DNA from: Gordionus sp. m RMFG-2023
Taxonomy: Eukaryota; Nematomorpha; Gordioida; Chordodea; Parachordodidae
Direction of reading: 5' to 3'
Length of the DNA: 64,000 nt
NCBI RefSeq assembly: GCF_954871325.1
Contig: NC_088778.1
Span: forward strand, 23,545,120-23,609,119
Position numbers and translations under genes: made by a program
Shown here: piece after piece, positions 23,272 to 35,899 of the stretch
How the letters are laid out: the number at the start of each line of letters is the position of its first letter
Numbering within the stretch: position 1 is the first letter of the stretch
Notes under the pieces: model-generated
Seen by the model: the letters and a program-made list of their open reading frames with translations, nothing else
Databases searched by the model: none
What the model was told of the DNA's origin: nothing

Positions 23272-24355
23272 TGTAATCATATAAAAAATGAAAACATTAT
23301 AATAAAACTTTTATCGAAAATATATACATCAGATTTTTTAATACTGAGAAAGAAGCAAGATTATATTTTTTTATTTTTATATCTTACTTGCTTTATAAAT
23401 CCGCTTTGATTTTCATAAAATATGACAAAATGCAATTAAATATGAAAATAAAATGTGATAAGATTCTTGTTATTTACATATTACAAATAATGTGCAATAT
23501 AGCTTATAGATATAGTCAGCATTTTTTCTAAAATATGAAGTAATTTATATGATGATGGATATGGAGTATGATCATATATTGACAACAATGGATTTATATA
23601 ACTATGCAAGAAATAATATCTGGGAAAAATTATATATTTTATAGCATAAGTGTGATAAAAACAAGTTTTGACTCCTCTGGAAGAAAATAATATAAAAGTG
23701 AAAATTTATTCAAATTATTTGGGTCAATTAATATATGATATATTTTAAAATTATATATTATAAATTTTTGATTGAATTACATGTGATTGTAGAAATTATT
23801 TCTCCAAATAAAGTTAAAAATATGTTTAGAATTATTTTGCCATATAATTTTAAGAGAAAATTACCATGGTCCACTCAAAGGACCTTTCATTTAGTTATAA
23901 TTTTTAAATATTAATCATTACATAAGTATTCATTAAATTTAAATATGATGATATTTTGCTAAATTTTGATAAATTAAAGAGTAAAAATATAAAACAGTCA
24001 GGATACATTTACAGATTAAAAAAATATTTAAAATGAATACTATTTTACATATCCATTTCCGGTTTTGTACTTCAGTTTTTGGTATTAATAGGCTATTTAT
24101 CACATTCATTTATATGTTATATTAAAGATCTATTATAAGCTATATAATAAATTTTAAATTATTACTCTCACAGATATTTGAAAATGAAGCAAGTGCTTAA
24201 TTCAAAAATATACCATTTTCCAGCTTTTTAAAAGCCCATATCAGAGAGAGTAAGTGATGTATGGAGGTAAATACTTTTTTTAGTTCTAGGAGACTTATTT
24301 TGCTTATCTAATATAGATTTCATCATAGATAGGTTAAATGAACTAACTGGAGATA

Positions 24356-24523
24356 ATGGAACTTCAAAATATTCTAATGGACTTTGAGTATGGCGCTCAA
24401 AATGCTTTCAATGCCTATGATAAAACGATGCTAACATATTGCGACACCGCTATGGGCCAAATAAAATGCAAATCAAAGAAATATTATAGACATAGAGAGA
24501 TAACAAATAGAGATCCGCAGTGA
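24356..24523 (+). pseudogene. Short MULE-like transposase fragment (copy A), tentative
   Basis: Open for 55 codons: MELQNILMDFEYGAQNAFNA then YDKTMLTYCDTAMGQIKCKS. The I.MDFE.GAQNAF phrase followed by a Cys-containing segment recalls the Mutator-like (FLYWCH-associated) transposase core (TDFE.A..NAF ... GC.FH). It is isolated, has no flanking domains, and could be a chance resemblance. The copy-B equivalent is at 48201-48347. Confidence 0.35.
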
Positions 24524-24705
24524 AAAAAAATCTATAATCTATCATAAAAAATATTATTTTCATAATTATATAGATAAATTATTGCAGTTACTATATGACA
24601 TTGTTAAATATTTAGTAATAAAATTATTATTCGTTTCTTGCTATCAGACTCTTTTACAATTTAAAGACCTTAGAAAAAAAATATGAGAAAATCCAAATTA
24701 TTTTA

Positions 24706-25003
24706 AAAAAATTTTGGGCCGGGTCGGACCTTGGAAATCTTATTAAATATTTATATTGAATTTTTAATGTAAAATAAAAATTTTTGATTTAATTTATTGA
24801 AACTAAACGCTATATAACATATGTCTTCTATTTTAAGTAATTATAAAAATTAATTTCTATATTTAAAAAAATTCTGGCCTGGCCGGGCCGATAAATTTTT
24901 TAATATATATTTCGGGTTCGGGCCGAGTCGGCCAAACTTTTTAAAAAAATTTCGGGCCGGGTCGGTTTTGAAAAATTAGGCCCGTTGCAGATCACTAATC
25001 AGT
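24706..25003. repeat. GC-rich element, left-truncated (copy A)
   Basis: Stretches of gggccgggtcgg and cctggccgggccgat alternate with AT-rich DNA and end in ttaggcccgttgcagatcac. The left terminus present in copy B is missing here. Confidence 0.7.
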
Positions 25004-25799
25004 TTCTTTTAATTATTTAAAAAATATTTATAATCCATTATATTATCGAGGTAAAAAATTATATAATCATCTAAAGCATCTTTCTAAAAATATTCTTTAC
25101 TATTAAAATGAAACACTGAAATTTAACTTAATGTGTGATAATTTATTTCAATGAACATTAACTTGTTTTTATACCCAGTTTAAAAGTTTCAGAATCTCTT
25201 CAAATAACATCATTGAAAATTCTATCAAACACCCAAACATCTTTTAATTTTTCTAAACATCGTTATTATTTTTTTTTCGTCTAATGGTATCTTTCCTAAA
25301 GTATTATATTTCCATTCTTTTGAATAAATATATTTAATCCTTGAATTAATGTTGATTAAAACATTTTAATATTATATATATTATAATAATTATCTTTGTT
25401 AGTTTTGATCCATCATCCTCTGAAATTTATATTTTTACTCTGATGACATTACTGGGATTAGGCGAACTTATGATACTATATACATATAAAGTTGCAGAAA
25501 TCATTAGTTTCTAGCAAAAGTGACGTTAATCTAAATTACTCATGATAGAACAAATAGATTCCAAGACTCGTACAAGCCAATATTTATTGTTATTTCTACA
25601 ATTACATAGGAAAATTTCAGTTAGCTATTAAAAGTCTTAGGTAGATGTTATTAGCGGATTTTTATCTAACGAATATAGTAACACAAGACATTTTAAAATA
25701 TTTATATTTAATATCTTAAGGATGGTTCAGTCAAATAACTCATCTCTAACTTTACCTGATCACCAGAGCTCCCGTTAGTCAGCTATTGCTGTTCGCTCC

Positions 25800-25824
25800 T
25801 CACCACGTGAAGGTGGGAGATGGA
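25800..25824. other. Small hairpin at the satellite border
   Basis: tcaccacgtgaaggtggga can fold back (caccacg..aaggtgg). It is conserved at 49948-49972, just before the satellite in both duplication copies. Confidence 0.4.
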
Positions 25825-25861
25825 TTTTAGGGGAGCATAGAAAGAAAAAAAAGAGGAAACA

Positions 25862-27860
25862 TAGATGTGAAAGATTTAAAAAAAACCTAAAATATTCTCA
25901 AAAACTAATCTAAAAAAAAATTATCTCAAAAAATAACCATTAAAAAAATCCTTACAAAAACTAAACTATAGAAAAAATCCTCTCAAAAAGTAACCTATAA
26001 AAATTCCTCACAAAAACTAAACTTCAAAAAAACTCTCAAAAGTAACCTATAAAAAATTTATCTTAAAAACTAACCTATAAAAAAATTCTCTCAAAAACTA
26101 AACTTTAAAAAATCTCTCAAAAAGTAACGTAAAAAAAAATTATCTCAAAAACTACCCTATAAAAAAATCATCTCAAAAACTAAACTTTTAAAAAAATCCT
26201 CCCAAAAACTAAACTTTAAAAAAAATCCTCTCAAAAATGAACCTATAAAAAAATCCTCTCAAAAACTAAACTTTAAAAAACCTCTCTCAAAGTAAGCTAT
26301 AAATAAATTCTCTCAAAAACTAAACAATAAAAAAAATCCTCTCAAAAAGTAACCTATAAAAAATCCTCTCAAAAACTAAACTTTAAAAAAACTCTCAAAA
26401 GTAACCTATAAAAAAATTATCTTAAAAATTAACCTATAAAAAAATTCTCTCAAAAACTAAACTTTAAAAAAACTCTCAATAGTAACCTATAAAAAAATTA
26501 TTTTAAAAACTAAGCTATAAAAAAAATTCTCTCAAAAACTAAACTTTAAAAAATCTCTCAAAAAGTAAACTAAAAAAAATTATCTCAAAAACTACCCTAT
26601 AAAAAAATCCTCTCAAAAAGTAATCTATAAAAAAATAATCTCAAAAACTAAACCTTTAAAAAAATCCTCTCAAAAACTAAACTTTAAAAAACCTCTCTCA
26701 AAGTAAGCTATAAATAAATTCTCTCAAAAACTAAACAATAAAAAAAATCCTCTCAAAAAGTAACCTATAAAAAATCCTCTCAAAAACTAAACTTTAAAAA
26801 AACTCTCAAAAGTAACCTATAAAAAAATTATCTTAAAATTAACCTATAAAAAAATTCTCTCAAAAACTAAACTTTAAAAAAACTCTCAATAGTAACCTAT
26901 AAAAAAATTATCTTAAAAACTAAGCTATAAAAAAAATTCTCTCAAAAACTAAAATTTAAAAAATCTCTCAAAAAGTAATATAAAAAAAATTTATCTCAAA
27001 AACTACCCTATAAAAAAATCCTCCCAAAAACTAAACTTTAAAAAAAATCCTCTCAAAAAGTAACCTATAAAAAAATCATCTCAAAAACTAAACCTTTAAA
27101 AAAATCCTCTCAAAAACTAAACTTTAAAAAACCTCTCTCAAAGTAAGCTATAAATAAATTCTCTCAAAAACTAAACAATAAAAAAAATCCTCTCAAAAAG
27201 TAACCTATAAAAAATCCTCTAAAAAACTAAACTTTAAAAAAACTCTCAAAAGTAACCTATAAAAAAATTATCTTAAAAATTAACCTATAAAAAAATTCTC
27301 TCAAAAACTAAACTTTAAAAAAACTCTCATTAGTAACCTATAAAAAAATTATCTTAAAAACTAAGCTATAAATAAAATTCTCTCAAAAACTAAACTTTAA
27401 AAAATCTCTCAAAAAGTAACCTAAAAAAAATTATCTCAAAAACTACCCTATAAAAAAATCCTCCCAAAAACTAAACTTTAAAAAAAATCCTCTCAAAAAG
27501 TAACCTATAAAAAAATCATCTCAAAAACTAAACCTTTAAAAAAATCATCTCAAAAACTAAACTTTTAAATAAATCTTCTCAAAAAGTAACCTATAAAAAA
27601 ATCCTCTCAAAAACTAAACTTTAAAAAAATCCTCTCAAAAACTAATAAAAAAAATCCTCTAAAAAGGAATAAAAAATCATATTTAAATAAAAACTTCACA
27701 AAAAGTTACCTATAAAAAAATTATCTCAAAAACTACCCTAAAAAAAAATCCTCTCAAAAACTAAAGTTAAATTCTTTCAAAAAGAAATCTATAAAAAAAC
27801 CTCTCAAATACTAACCTTTAAAAAAAATCTTATAAAAACTTACCTTTAAAAAAAATCCAA
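25862..27860. repeat. 28-bp-unit A-rich satellite, copy A (about 2 kb)
   Basis: Two alternating unit types: tctcaaaaactaaactttaa plus A-run plus tcc, and tctcaaaaagtaacctataa plus A-run. A higher-order repeat of about 415-440 bp is marked by the variant cctctctcaaagtaagc at about 26281, 26693 and 27132. The plus strand is almost free of G. Confidence 0.95.
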
Positions 27861-29350
27861 CCAATAAAAAGAATCTTATCAAAAATTTTAAATCAAAAAC
27901 AAAAAAAAGTAAACAAAATTAAAATCATAAACATAAATTACATAAATAAAATATAAATAATAAATAAATAATAAAAATATAAATATAAATCAAAAATAAA
28001 AACCAAAAATAATTAAAATGTAAAGCAAAAAAAGAAAATAAAAATTATAATAAACAATAATTCAAAAAAACAAAATAAAACATAAAATTAATCAAAATAA
28101 AAAAAATTAATACAAAACAAAATAAAAAATATAAATTAAATATAAAAATAAAAACAATATCAAATATATAATAATAAAAGCAAAAATTAAATCTATTATA
28201 ATGACAAAAAATGAAAAACATAAAACAAAATAAAATGAAAAAAAAAAACTAAAAAAAAACATAAAAAAAATTATAATAAAAAACAAAAAAAAATAAATTA
28301 AACACATATACCAAAAACTAAAACTAATAATATAAATCAAAAATAAAACAAACATAACAAAAAAATCAAAATAAAAAACAAAAAAAATAAAAACAAAATA
28401 AAAATAAAAATTAAAAATAACAATCAAAGTCAAATACAAAAAAGAACAAAAAAAGCAAATATAATAACAAGATTAAAATAAAAAACAAAAAAAAGAAATC
28501 AATATATAAATATTATAATCTAATACAATGATAAAAACAAAAAAAATCTAAAAACACAAACAAAATTAAAACAAAAACATATAATTACAAAAAGAAAAAC
28601 AAACTGAATAATAAAAACAAAAAATAAATGAAAAATAAAACAAAAAAAATAAAGACAAAAAGGAAAATTAAAAAAAATCAAAAATAACTAAAAAATCACA
28701 AGTAACAAAAAAATATCAAGAACATAAAGAAAGAAATAAAAATATCAAAATCACATACAATTATAAAAACAAAAAAGCAAAAATAAAAAACAAAAAAAAA
28801 ACAAAAAAAAGCAAAAATAAAAACAAAATAAAAATCTAATAACAAAATTAACACAAAAACATAAAATAACAAAATTAAAAACAAAAATAAAATAAAATCA
28901 TAAATAAAAGAAAGAAGAATCTAAAAGAAGAGTACAGAAAAGAACAGAAAAATAAAAAAATAAAAAAATTTCTGAATAAAAAAAATAGAAATAAAAGAAA
29001 AAAGAAAAGTATAATTAAATAAAAAGTGAAGAGAATAGTAAAGAGAAAAGAAAAAGGCTAAAAAAGAGAAAAGAAAATAGAAAGAAAAAAGAAAAGTAAA
29101 AAAGTTTAAAAAAAGTGAAAAGAAAAATAAAGGAAAAATTAAAAGTAAAATAAAAAGAAATAGAAAAGAGAGGAAAAATAAAAGAAAAAAGAATAGTAAA
29201 AAGAAAATTAAAGGAAATAGAAAAAAAAGTAAAATGAAATAAGAAAATTGAAGGAAGGAAAAGGGAAAATTATAAATAATAGAGAAATATAAGAAAAGTA
29301 AAAATGAAACTAAAATGAATAGATAAGAATAAAAAAGAAAATAATAGGCG
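27861..29350. repeat. A-rich low-complexity tract, copy A
   Basis: About 1.1 kb of aaacaaaaataaaa-like DNA nearly devoid of G, changing near 28920 into a purine (A/G) tract of about 430 bp. Phe/Leu/Tyr-rich open frames on the minus strand here are composition artefacts. The tract is shared with 54190-55685. Confidence 0.9.
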
Positions 29351-29609
29351 AGAAAATATCTAAATTTACTACCCCCTATTCTAACCCTAAACAATATATA
29401 TTTATTTCAATCTCACCATAATACCACCCCACCCCAACCCCATTCCCCTAATAAAACCCAAAACCTTATATTGTAAAACATTAATACTATAACACATTAA
29501 CACCCAACCTCTCCCAAATCCCATCCCTACTACCTACAAACATGAGCCTATAGCTCCCCTATCAACCTAAAATATATTATATAATAAAATAATAAATATA
29601 CTATTGTCC
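29350..29609. other. C-rich downstream region of the PP1-motif gene, copy A
   Basis: G-poor, C-rich DNA (ccaccccaccccaacccca) between the purine tract and the gene's stop codon. It is conserved in copy B (55690-55931). It is probably a 3' untranslated or downstream region of the minus-strand gene. Confidence 0.5.
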
Positions 29610-30334
29610 TCAGTCGCCGGTATTTGGGCAACAGCAACAGAATGGAGTGAAGAATCTTTTGATTCGATTCCAGATACGTAAATGTCGTGTATCCGAGAGA
29701 GGGATAGGATGGGAAGAAAAAGATGTTTCCTCTTGGGAGGAAGCGGATGAATCCTCTTGATACTTATCGATTCCCTTAATTATTATATCGATTAAAAACA
29801 ATAATGAATTTTATTTGTAATTCTTTTGTATATATACATTTATATAATTATCCAATTTAACTTCTAATAATATGCAATTTGATTAACCTCGATAAAATAA
29901 TATTAAATGTAGGAGTGTTATAATAATACAATATACAATAACGTCCTTTTAAAATATATAACGTAACTTTTGAAATATATACGATATTCAAATATAACAT
30001 TAATTACGTCATTTTCCTCCAGATAATCAGATCTAGGAATGTTGGAGTTACTGGATATCCTATTAAAATAGAATTTCTCAGCAGCCTTTGACGGATCCAT
30101 TTTGCAGACCTCAGTATCCGACCTGCATTTTAAAATATTTGATGAAGATTTATTCTTATCATAAAATCGCACTCTGTTATTGAGTGCGAATTTTATTGCT
30201 ATATTATCATTATTTTTATTATCTACAGACTCGTTACTATTATCACTACTATAATCCGAATTATCACGGGTTCTTAGGATCGACTTAGTAGGGAAATACT
30301 CCTTATAGCGTAATGTTTTGACATATTCGTTCAT
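29610..30334 (-). CDS. PP1-docking-motif protein with C-terminal CCCC, two exons (copy A)
   Basis: Proposed minus-strand join 30334-30008 and 29774-29610, 163 residues, phase-0 intron of 233 bp (donor gac/gtaatt, acceptor attaag/gg). Residues 18-21 are SILR (PTKSILRTRD) and 54-57 are RVRF (LNNRVRFYDK). The SILK motif ([GS]IL[RK]) followed by RVxF is the pair of short motifs by which many regulators dock on protein phosphatase 1. Between and after them the chain is Ser/Asn/Asp-rich and probably disordered. The C-terminus is basic and aromatic, then Cys-rich (RIKRFFTPFCCCCPNTGD), suggesting lipid or membrane anchoring. The start MNEYVK is preferred because the relative at 35262 aligns from its own ATG. 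An upstream in-frame ATG at 30421 would add about 29 hydrophobic residues. No named family was recognised. PP1 binding is inferred from motifs only. Confidence 0.65.
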
Positions 30335-30791
30335 TATTATTATCAAATTTATTATAATGATTTTTGTAAAGATGATAATAAGAATATCAACAATCAAAAA
30401 ATAGTAAAAAAAATATTTCAATCAAATTTTAAACATGATGATAAAAAAGAATATTAAAATTTTCTTGAAAATAAGAAAAACGTGATGAATACTTATAACT
30501 TTGAACAAATATTAAAACAGCTTTTGTGTTATCTCTTATTTCTACTCAGCAGGGTTTAGGCATGTTACTCTGTAAATGATTTCTGTTAATTTAGAGAGAA
30601 ATTTAAGATAGTCTATTTACGTTATCGTTATTCAGAACATGTGACAGTTATAAGAGCTAATCGTTTCATTATAAAATATATATTAATCATTCATTTTGCT
30701 GATAGTCATTAAAATAATAAATGATCTAATCTAGCATGTTGGCCATAGACCTGCCCAAAATGAGCGAGCTTGAAATATATAAAGGCCTACC

Positions 30792-30799
30792 CTTCATAT
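30792..30799. other. Empty insertion site for the copy-B MITE
   Basis: A single cttcatat; in copy B it is duplicated around 57126-57534. Confidence 0.92.
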
Positions 30800-30899
30800 A
30801 AACGATTTTTTTCTCAAGTATACCAAAAAACCTTGTACCCAGATGAAACAATATAAGTGAGTGGAACTTACCCATCGATTTTGCTATCACTGTCTATTT

Positions 30900-31375
30900 C
30901 GAGCAGTTTTTCCAAACCCAATCATTTCCCACACTCAAGATGATGTCCCATTAACGGAATTCAACAGACAGAAGTATTAGGATAGGGGCGTTGTAGCATG
31001 CTACGCTGAATTCAATTCTCTAGCACGTTATTAAAGGACCGTTCTTTCTTCATTGCTTAAAGGATCCTGGCCCATTTCAGCTCTAAAGTTAACCCGCCTA
31101 AATTGTGCAATAACCTTCTCATCTGCTCTGGTAGACGAATTAACATAGACAGCAAAGGAAGACATTATACATTGTAGATCCTGTAAAGGAAGATTCCTCA
31201 TCATACCCAGTGCAAATTCCTCATTCCGTGAGCTTTAAAATTTACCCAAATATCCGCTACACTTGAACCATCATTAATATTTAAATCGGATAAAAAGCGG
31301 CCTGGTGAATGACCCTGATCCCATGGAAACAGAGCTAATTTCTGCTTTATGACTATTCTTGTATAAATTTATTAG
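30900..31375 (-). pseudogene. GC-richer fossil coding sequence, family not recognised
   Basis: Base composition is clearly less AT-rich than the surroundings. The minus strand holds coherent peptide pieces in two frames: PWDQGHSPGRFLSDLNINDG then SSVADIWVNFKAHGMRN (about 31190-31320), and MMRNLPLQDLQCIMSSFAVY then VNSSTRADEKVIAQFRR, VNFRAEMGQDPLSNEERTVL (about 31055-31215). They look like one broken gene or element, but no family could be named. It lies immediately beyond the right edge of segmental copy A and has no counterpart next to copy B. Confidence 0.45.
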
Positions 31376-31379
31376 CCTT

Positions 31380-33060
31380 ATCCAACCTAACTTTGTTTTT
31401 TTGTATTTAAATAATTATTTTTATAACTTATAAATTTGAATAAGATTTTATTATTATTTATTTTTATCGAAATCTTGGATTATTAGGGTATATTAGTTAT
31501 TTGAATATTAATTCTTTTAAATTTTTTTTTTATCAGTTTAAATTATTATACTACGAACTTTGCATGTTTTAATTTTTTTTTTTGAATATTAATCCTTATA
31601 ATTTTAGAAATTATATAGAGACGAAAATTTTTATAAAAGGATCATTTTTTGTTTTTCCATTTTTTTAAAATATATACTAATAAAGAAGAAAAATATTCAG
31701 GGTAAATTATTATTTAAATTTGTATTTTTATTTTACATATTACACTGAAGTATTTATTTTTAGATATTACACTGCAATAACCTCTACAATCTCTAAACTA
31801 ATTATTATTTTCAATTACAATTATAATAACACTAACTTTACTTGAGAAAAAAAAGAATCTATTTCAATAATATCCACAACCTTAACTTCCTTTGTTAACT
31901 CGCATTATCTTTCTTCAAGAATTTAGGATCTCACATCCGCAAGCATACTAACAACCTTCGAGAAGACTTCTTCCTAAGTCAGAGACTGGTTTTATAGTTC
32001 CTTAAGACGAATTATCATAATTTTAATGAAAGTCTCTCTCATCTTCATTAGACTTCTCTTTATTCCAAATATTCTTCGCTACATTTCTCTGTGAATTTTT
32101 TATTTTTTATATATAAAAATATTTTGTTGTTTTTTAATAAAATAAAATTAAAATAAAACTTAATTTAAAAAAAAAATTAGTAAATATTAATAAAATTATA
32201 TGTTAAATCTTTGAAATTTATAAAATATTTCTAGAATTCTGTTTTTGGACATGTTTTTTATTGTAGCTTATTTATATGTTTTCTATTTCATTTATTAATA
32301 TCGAAAGTGTTTTCTTTTGAAATCGCTAATCTGAACGAATTTTTGAAAGCCTTACTTACAATAAGTAATGGAGTCGTTTATTGTAGACCTATTATTGTTC
32401 GATTTTGAATGAATCATTCATTTAGATTATGGAATGGACAATCCAATTTTTAAACACTTACAATATCTCCCAAAATATTCTAACACCATGAAATCTTTTA
32501 AAGATTTTATTCTTCTACTCCTCACATTACTCCCAAATTGGTAGATATGATACCGGTGATATATATGAGAGGTGGTTCGAAAAATTTGCAATAGCGTTCT
32601 CACGTCGGAGAAAATTATAGCGATTATGGAAAGGAAGACTGATGTATAATGGATATGTTTAACTGTATGAAAGAAATAAAGAAAGATAGATAGAAAGAAA
32701 GAAAATTGAAGACACTTTTTGAAGTATAATAATTCTTAACTTATATTCAACAACACTAAAGATTAGTTTTTAATTAAACTAGAATAAAAAAACAATGATA
32801 AACCCATCTCTAAACATAAATTTTAAAAAAAATAAGAAACTAATTTATCTAGACTCAAGCCTTTGTACTATACGAAAGTTCGAACAAGAAGTTCGGATAT
32901 GCTGAAAACATTAATAAGTAATACAATTGTCGCGCTGTCAATTCTCGAAACTTTGCCGAACATTAATGTAATTTGCCTATCACTCTCGTTCAATAACCTG
33001 TATTTAAGTACTATAATGCTATGTTTAATTGAAATTTTAAAAAAAGTTCTTGTTTGATAT
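31380..33060. other. AT-rich intergenic DNA with a diverged repeat
   Basis: About 32270-32420 is a diverged direct repeat of about 43600-43750 (shared phrases aagtgttttcttttgaaatc / aagtattttcctttgaaatc and aagccttactta / aagccttattta). A short gaaagaaa microsatellite lies at 32668-32704. The open frame at 32863-33057 starts with a non-ATG codon and is not supported. Confidence 0.5.
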
Positions 33061-35100
33061 CCTTTTAAGGGACTTAAAAAATACGTAAAAAAAACATGTT
33101 TTAAAATGGTAAAGAAACATAAATTTTAAAACTTAAAGATATGTTTATTAAAATTAAAAAAATACATGTTTATAATATAAACAATAGCAATGAGACTTAA
33201 AAAACGCAATAGGTCTCATTAATGATTTAGTCAAATAACTATTTTACAAATGTTTTGAACGACGAAAAAACAATCCATATTATCATTTACACAAAAATAT
33301 ACTTATTAATTTTTTGAAACAATCTTTTAACTTATAAAATAGTGCATAAATTTTATTATGAAGTAATAAAAATAAGATAATTTCTGTTCTATTAGCAACC
33401 AATATTCTAAATTCCACCAAACGAGTCAAAAATGGCTTGGGTTTGAAAATCGTGCTTATTTAATTTTTTTTAAATTAGATCAATTAAGTTAGTTAAAAAA
33501 TGTTGGAAAATCATAAAAATCTGATTCTGACCTCTACAGATATCAATTAATATCTTTTGCAGGATAGACATCTAATTTGGATTTAGATAATTCTTTTAAT
33601 TTTTCATGAAACACGCTTTTAAAATATTTATTATTTTGTCAAGAGCCTAGAATAAAGTTTGGTACAAAATATAATATGGTTTGATCAGGGGATCATTAAT
33701 AATAAAGCGATTTAAACGCTGAGTTGCAGACGCAAATAATTCTTTTCAAAAATGACATGTTTCGCAATAGAAAAACATTTTCAAACTGGTTTCAATTTAA
33801 TTTCTTTTGCTAGTTCATCTTTTTTTTCGCGTGAAAGCCGACAAAAGACTTGATATCTAGATAAGAATAATAAATGGGTGAACTAAAAATCTCTTCCTAG
33901 TTGTTTAATTATATGCAAATTGAATTTAATATTACAGGGTTTGCTGTTATTTTCGCGCAAAAACTCTTACTCAAAATATGTATACTTCTAAAGTATTTAA
34001 TGGACGAGGATGTTGAACAAATTGTGATAGATGACATAACAATTTTGGAAAATTTCGCTAGTAATCAAGATCGCACATTTAATTAAGTATGAATGTCGGT
34101 TTAAATATTTTATTCCCTAATAGTATTAATTTATTTAAGCCTATTATTTTATAAGCACTTTTCTTAACAATACATTTTTTCTTCTTACACCATCTAGTTA
34201 GTTTCGCACCTGTTCGCTCTCTGAATGAAGTATCCTATTATTTTGCTTAGAGGCTAGGGTTTTTTTCCTTCTTCTGCATCAGGGTATCACATTTGTACTT
34301 TAGTCAAATTCTGTGACTCATAAGGTTATCTCATTCAGTGCTCAAAGTGGTCTTTAAAATTGCAAAACTTGGCAATTATATTTTTCTATTATCCAATTAC
34401 AATTTCATTTCATATATAATTCTCGTGAATTCAATTTTAGGAGGATTGTTTATTTATCTTTACGCATTGTTTTTGCTAATTTTGTTAATCGATGTCGACT
34501 TAATTTGTCAAAGAAATTGAGCCAAAACTGACTAGTTGTAAACTAGTTCTTAATCTCAAGCTAAGAACGAGTTAGTTTTTTTAGAAATAAATAGAATAAA
34601 GAATAAGGGAAGGCTGGTTCTAACTAATTTTTTGGTAAATATCCGAATTTTTTTATGTATAAGCCTCATTTTCATTTTTATCATGGACTTGAGTCGTTTA
34701 ATTCAATATTAAATCAAATAATAATATCGAAATAATTTAATAGAATCCTTTATTTAAGTAATCATGTTGCTTTGACCAAATTTAAAAATAGTTACCCTAT
34801 AAAATATTAGAAAATGGCGTTTACCCTCTTCTCATGTATATTTACTTTAAAAGTTTATAATAAAACCTAGAAAATTATCACTGATTTACCTTTCATCTTG
34901 CCTATATAACGCAGGGTTAGTTTTGTTAATATTCATAAGAAAATATACTATGAATTTCGTCCAAGTCTCAACAACAGTAGGTTAGCCCTATATTTGTTAA
35001 TCTTATAAAAATTCAAATTTATTCATTTACCTTTTACAAGAAATTTGAAATTTCATTTTGATATAATCTTATTCTTAATATATATTGAAATAGTATTTAA
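33061..35100. other. AT-rich intergenic DNA
   Basis: No supported gene. Around 33998-34085 there is a slightly exon-like piece (MDEDVEQIVIDDITILENFA), but no good acceptor precedes it. Confidence 0.4.
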
Positions 35101-35261
35101 ATATTATAATTTGAGTAAAAAATAATAATTTTATTTAAAAATATTCATTTTTTATATACCATTTTATTTAAAATTTGATTCAAATTATCTTATTAATTTT
35201 TTATTGTTAATACAATAATTATCTTCTTTATATAAATCATTATTATATTATTTGAAAAAAA

Positions 35262-35730
35262 ATGTTAAAATATACAAGTAAACTCAAATTTGATAATTAT
35301 TTTACAACAAATCCAATCTTAAAAATAAGTATTAATCATGTCTATTCTGACTCTAATACTGATCGGAGTTCAAAAAGCAACAAATTAGTTAAAAAAAATA
35401 ATACTAATAACCAAAATTTTCCAATTAAATTTGCACTCAAAAACAGAGTGCGATTTTTTGATAAAAACAAATCTTCAACAAACATTTTATGATGTAAGTC
35501 AGATTCCGAAATCTGCAAAATTGAGTCACCCAAGGTTGCTGAGAATTTCTATTTTAATGTGAACAGGAACCTTAATATTCTAAGATCCGATTATATAAAG
35601 GAAAAGGATGTAACAAAGAGCAAATGTCAAGAGAATTCACCTTCTTCCTCCCAAGTAAAAACAACTTGTTCCTTCAATTTTACCACTCTCCCACAAACAA
35701 GAAAGTTACCTATCTGGAAACCAAAATAGA
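35262..35730 (+). pseudogene. Intron-less PP1-motif paralogue, left palindrome arm
   Basis: Starts MLKYTSKLKFDNYFTTNPIL, aligning with MNEYVKTLRYKEYFPTKSIL of the live gene, and keeps KFALKNRVRFFDKNKSS, that is the RVRF site; the first motif is PILK rather than SILR. A stop interrupts it after SSTNIL (35490-35492); the homologous frame then resumes (CKSDSEICKIESPKVAENFY, and further on NSPSSSQVKTTCSF). The codons on either side of the live genes' intron are adjacent here, so there is no intron. The C-terminal Cys cluster is absent. Confidence 0.75.
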
Positions 35731-35899
35731 AAAAAAGAGCATAAAAGAAAACAGACCATATAAATTTTGGAATAAATGAGTATAAAAGTAGAAGAGAAGA
35801 TAATAAATAACAACAAAGAACAACCCAGATGAGAAATGTAAAGTTGATAGTAGAGTACAGAAATGTTTATAGGATCATAATAGAAAATTACTAGACAAA

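Larger units (their letters stand above)
22920..30875. repeat. Large segmental duplication, copy A (about 8 kb)
   Basis: Direct-orientation duplicate of 44185-57618. The left edge matches loosely (gcactgcaggatgaatta against gcaactggaggataaatg). Most of the single-copy part is about 97-99% identical by eye. The right edge lies after the phrase gaaccttgtacccagatgaaac. Copy A lacks the hAT, the MITE and about 300 bp of a GC-rich element, and has a shorter satellite. Confidence 0.9.

Noticed and set aside
25862-27860. CRISPR-like array
   Set aside because: The units are contiguous with no unique spacers, the DNA is eukaryotic, and the pattern is a satellite.
28107-29394. Long Phe/Leu/Tyr-rich open frames on the minus strand
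   Set aside because: They are products of the A-rich, G-free plus strand, which rarely makes stops in that frame. They consist almost only of codons from A/T runs, and the copy-B counterparts have different breaks.
29350-29400. Telomere-like ctaaccctaaac
   Set aside because: Only one or two units occur, inside a C-rich region, with no array.
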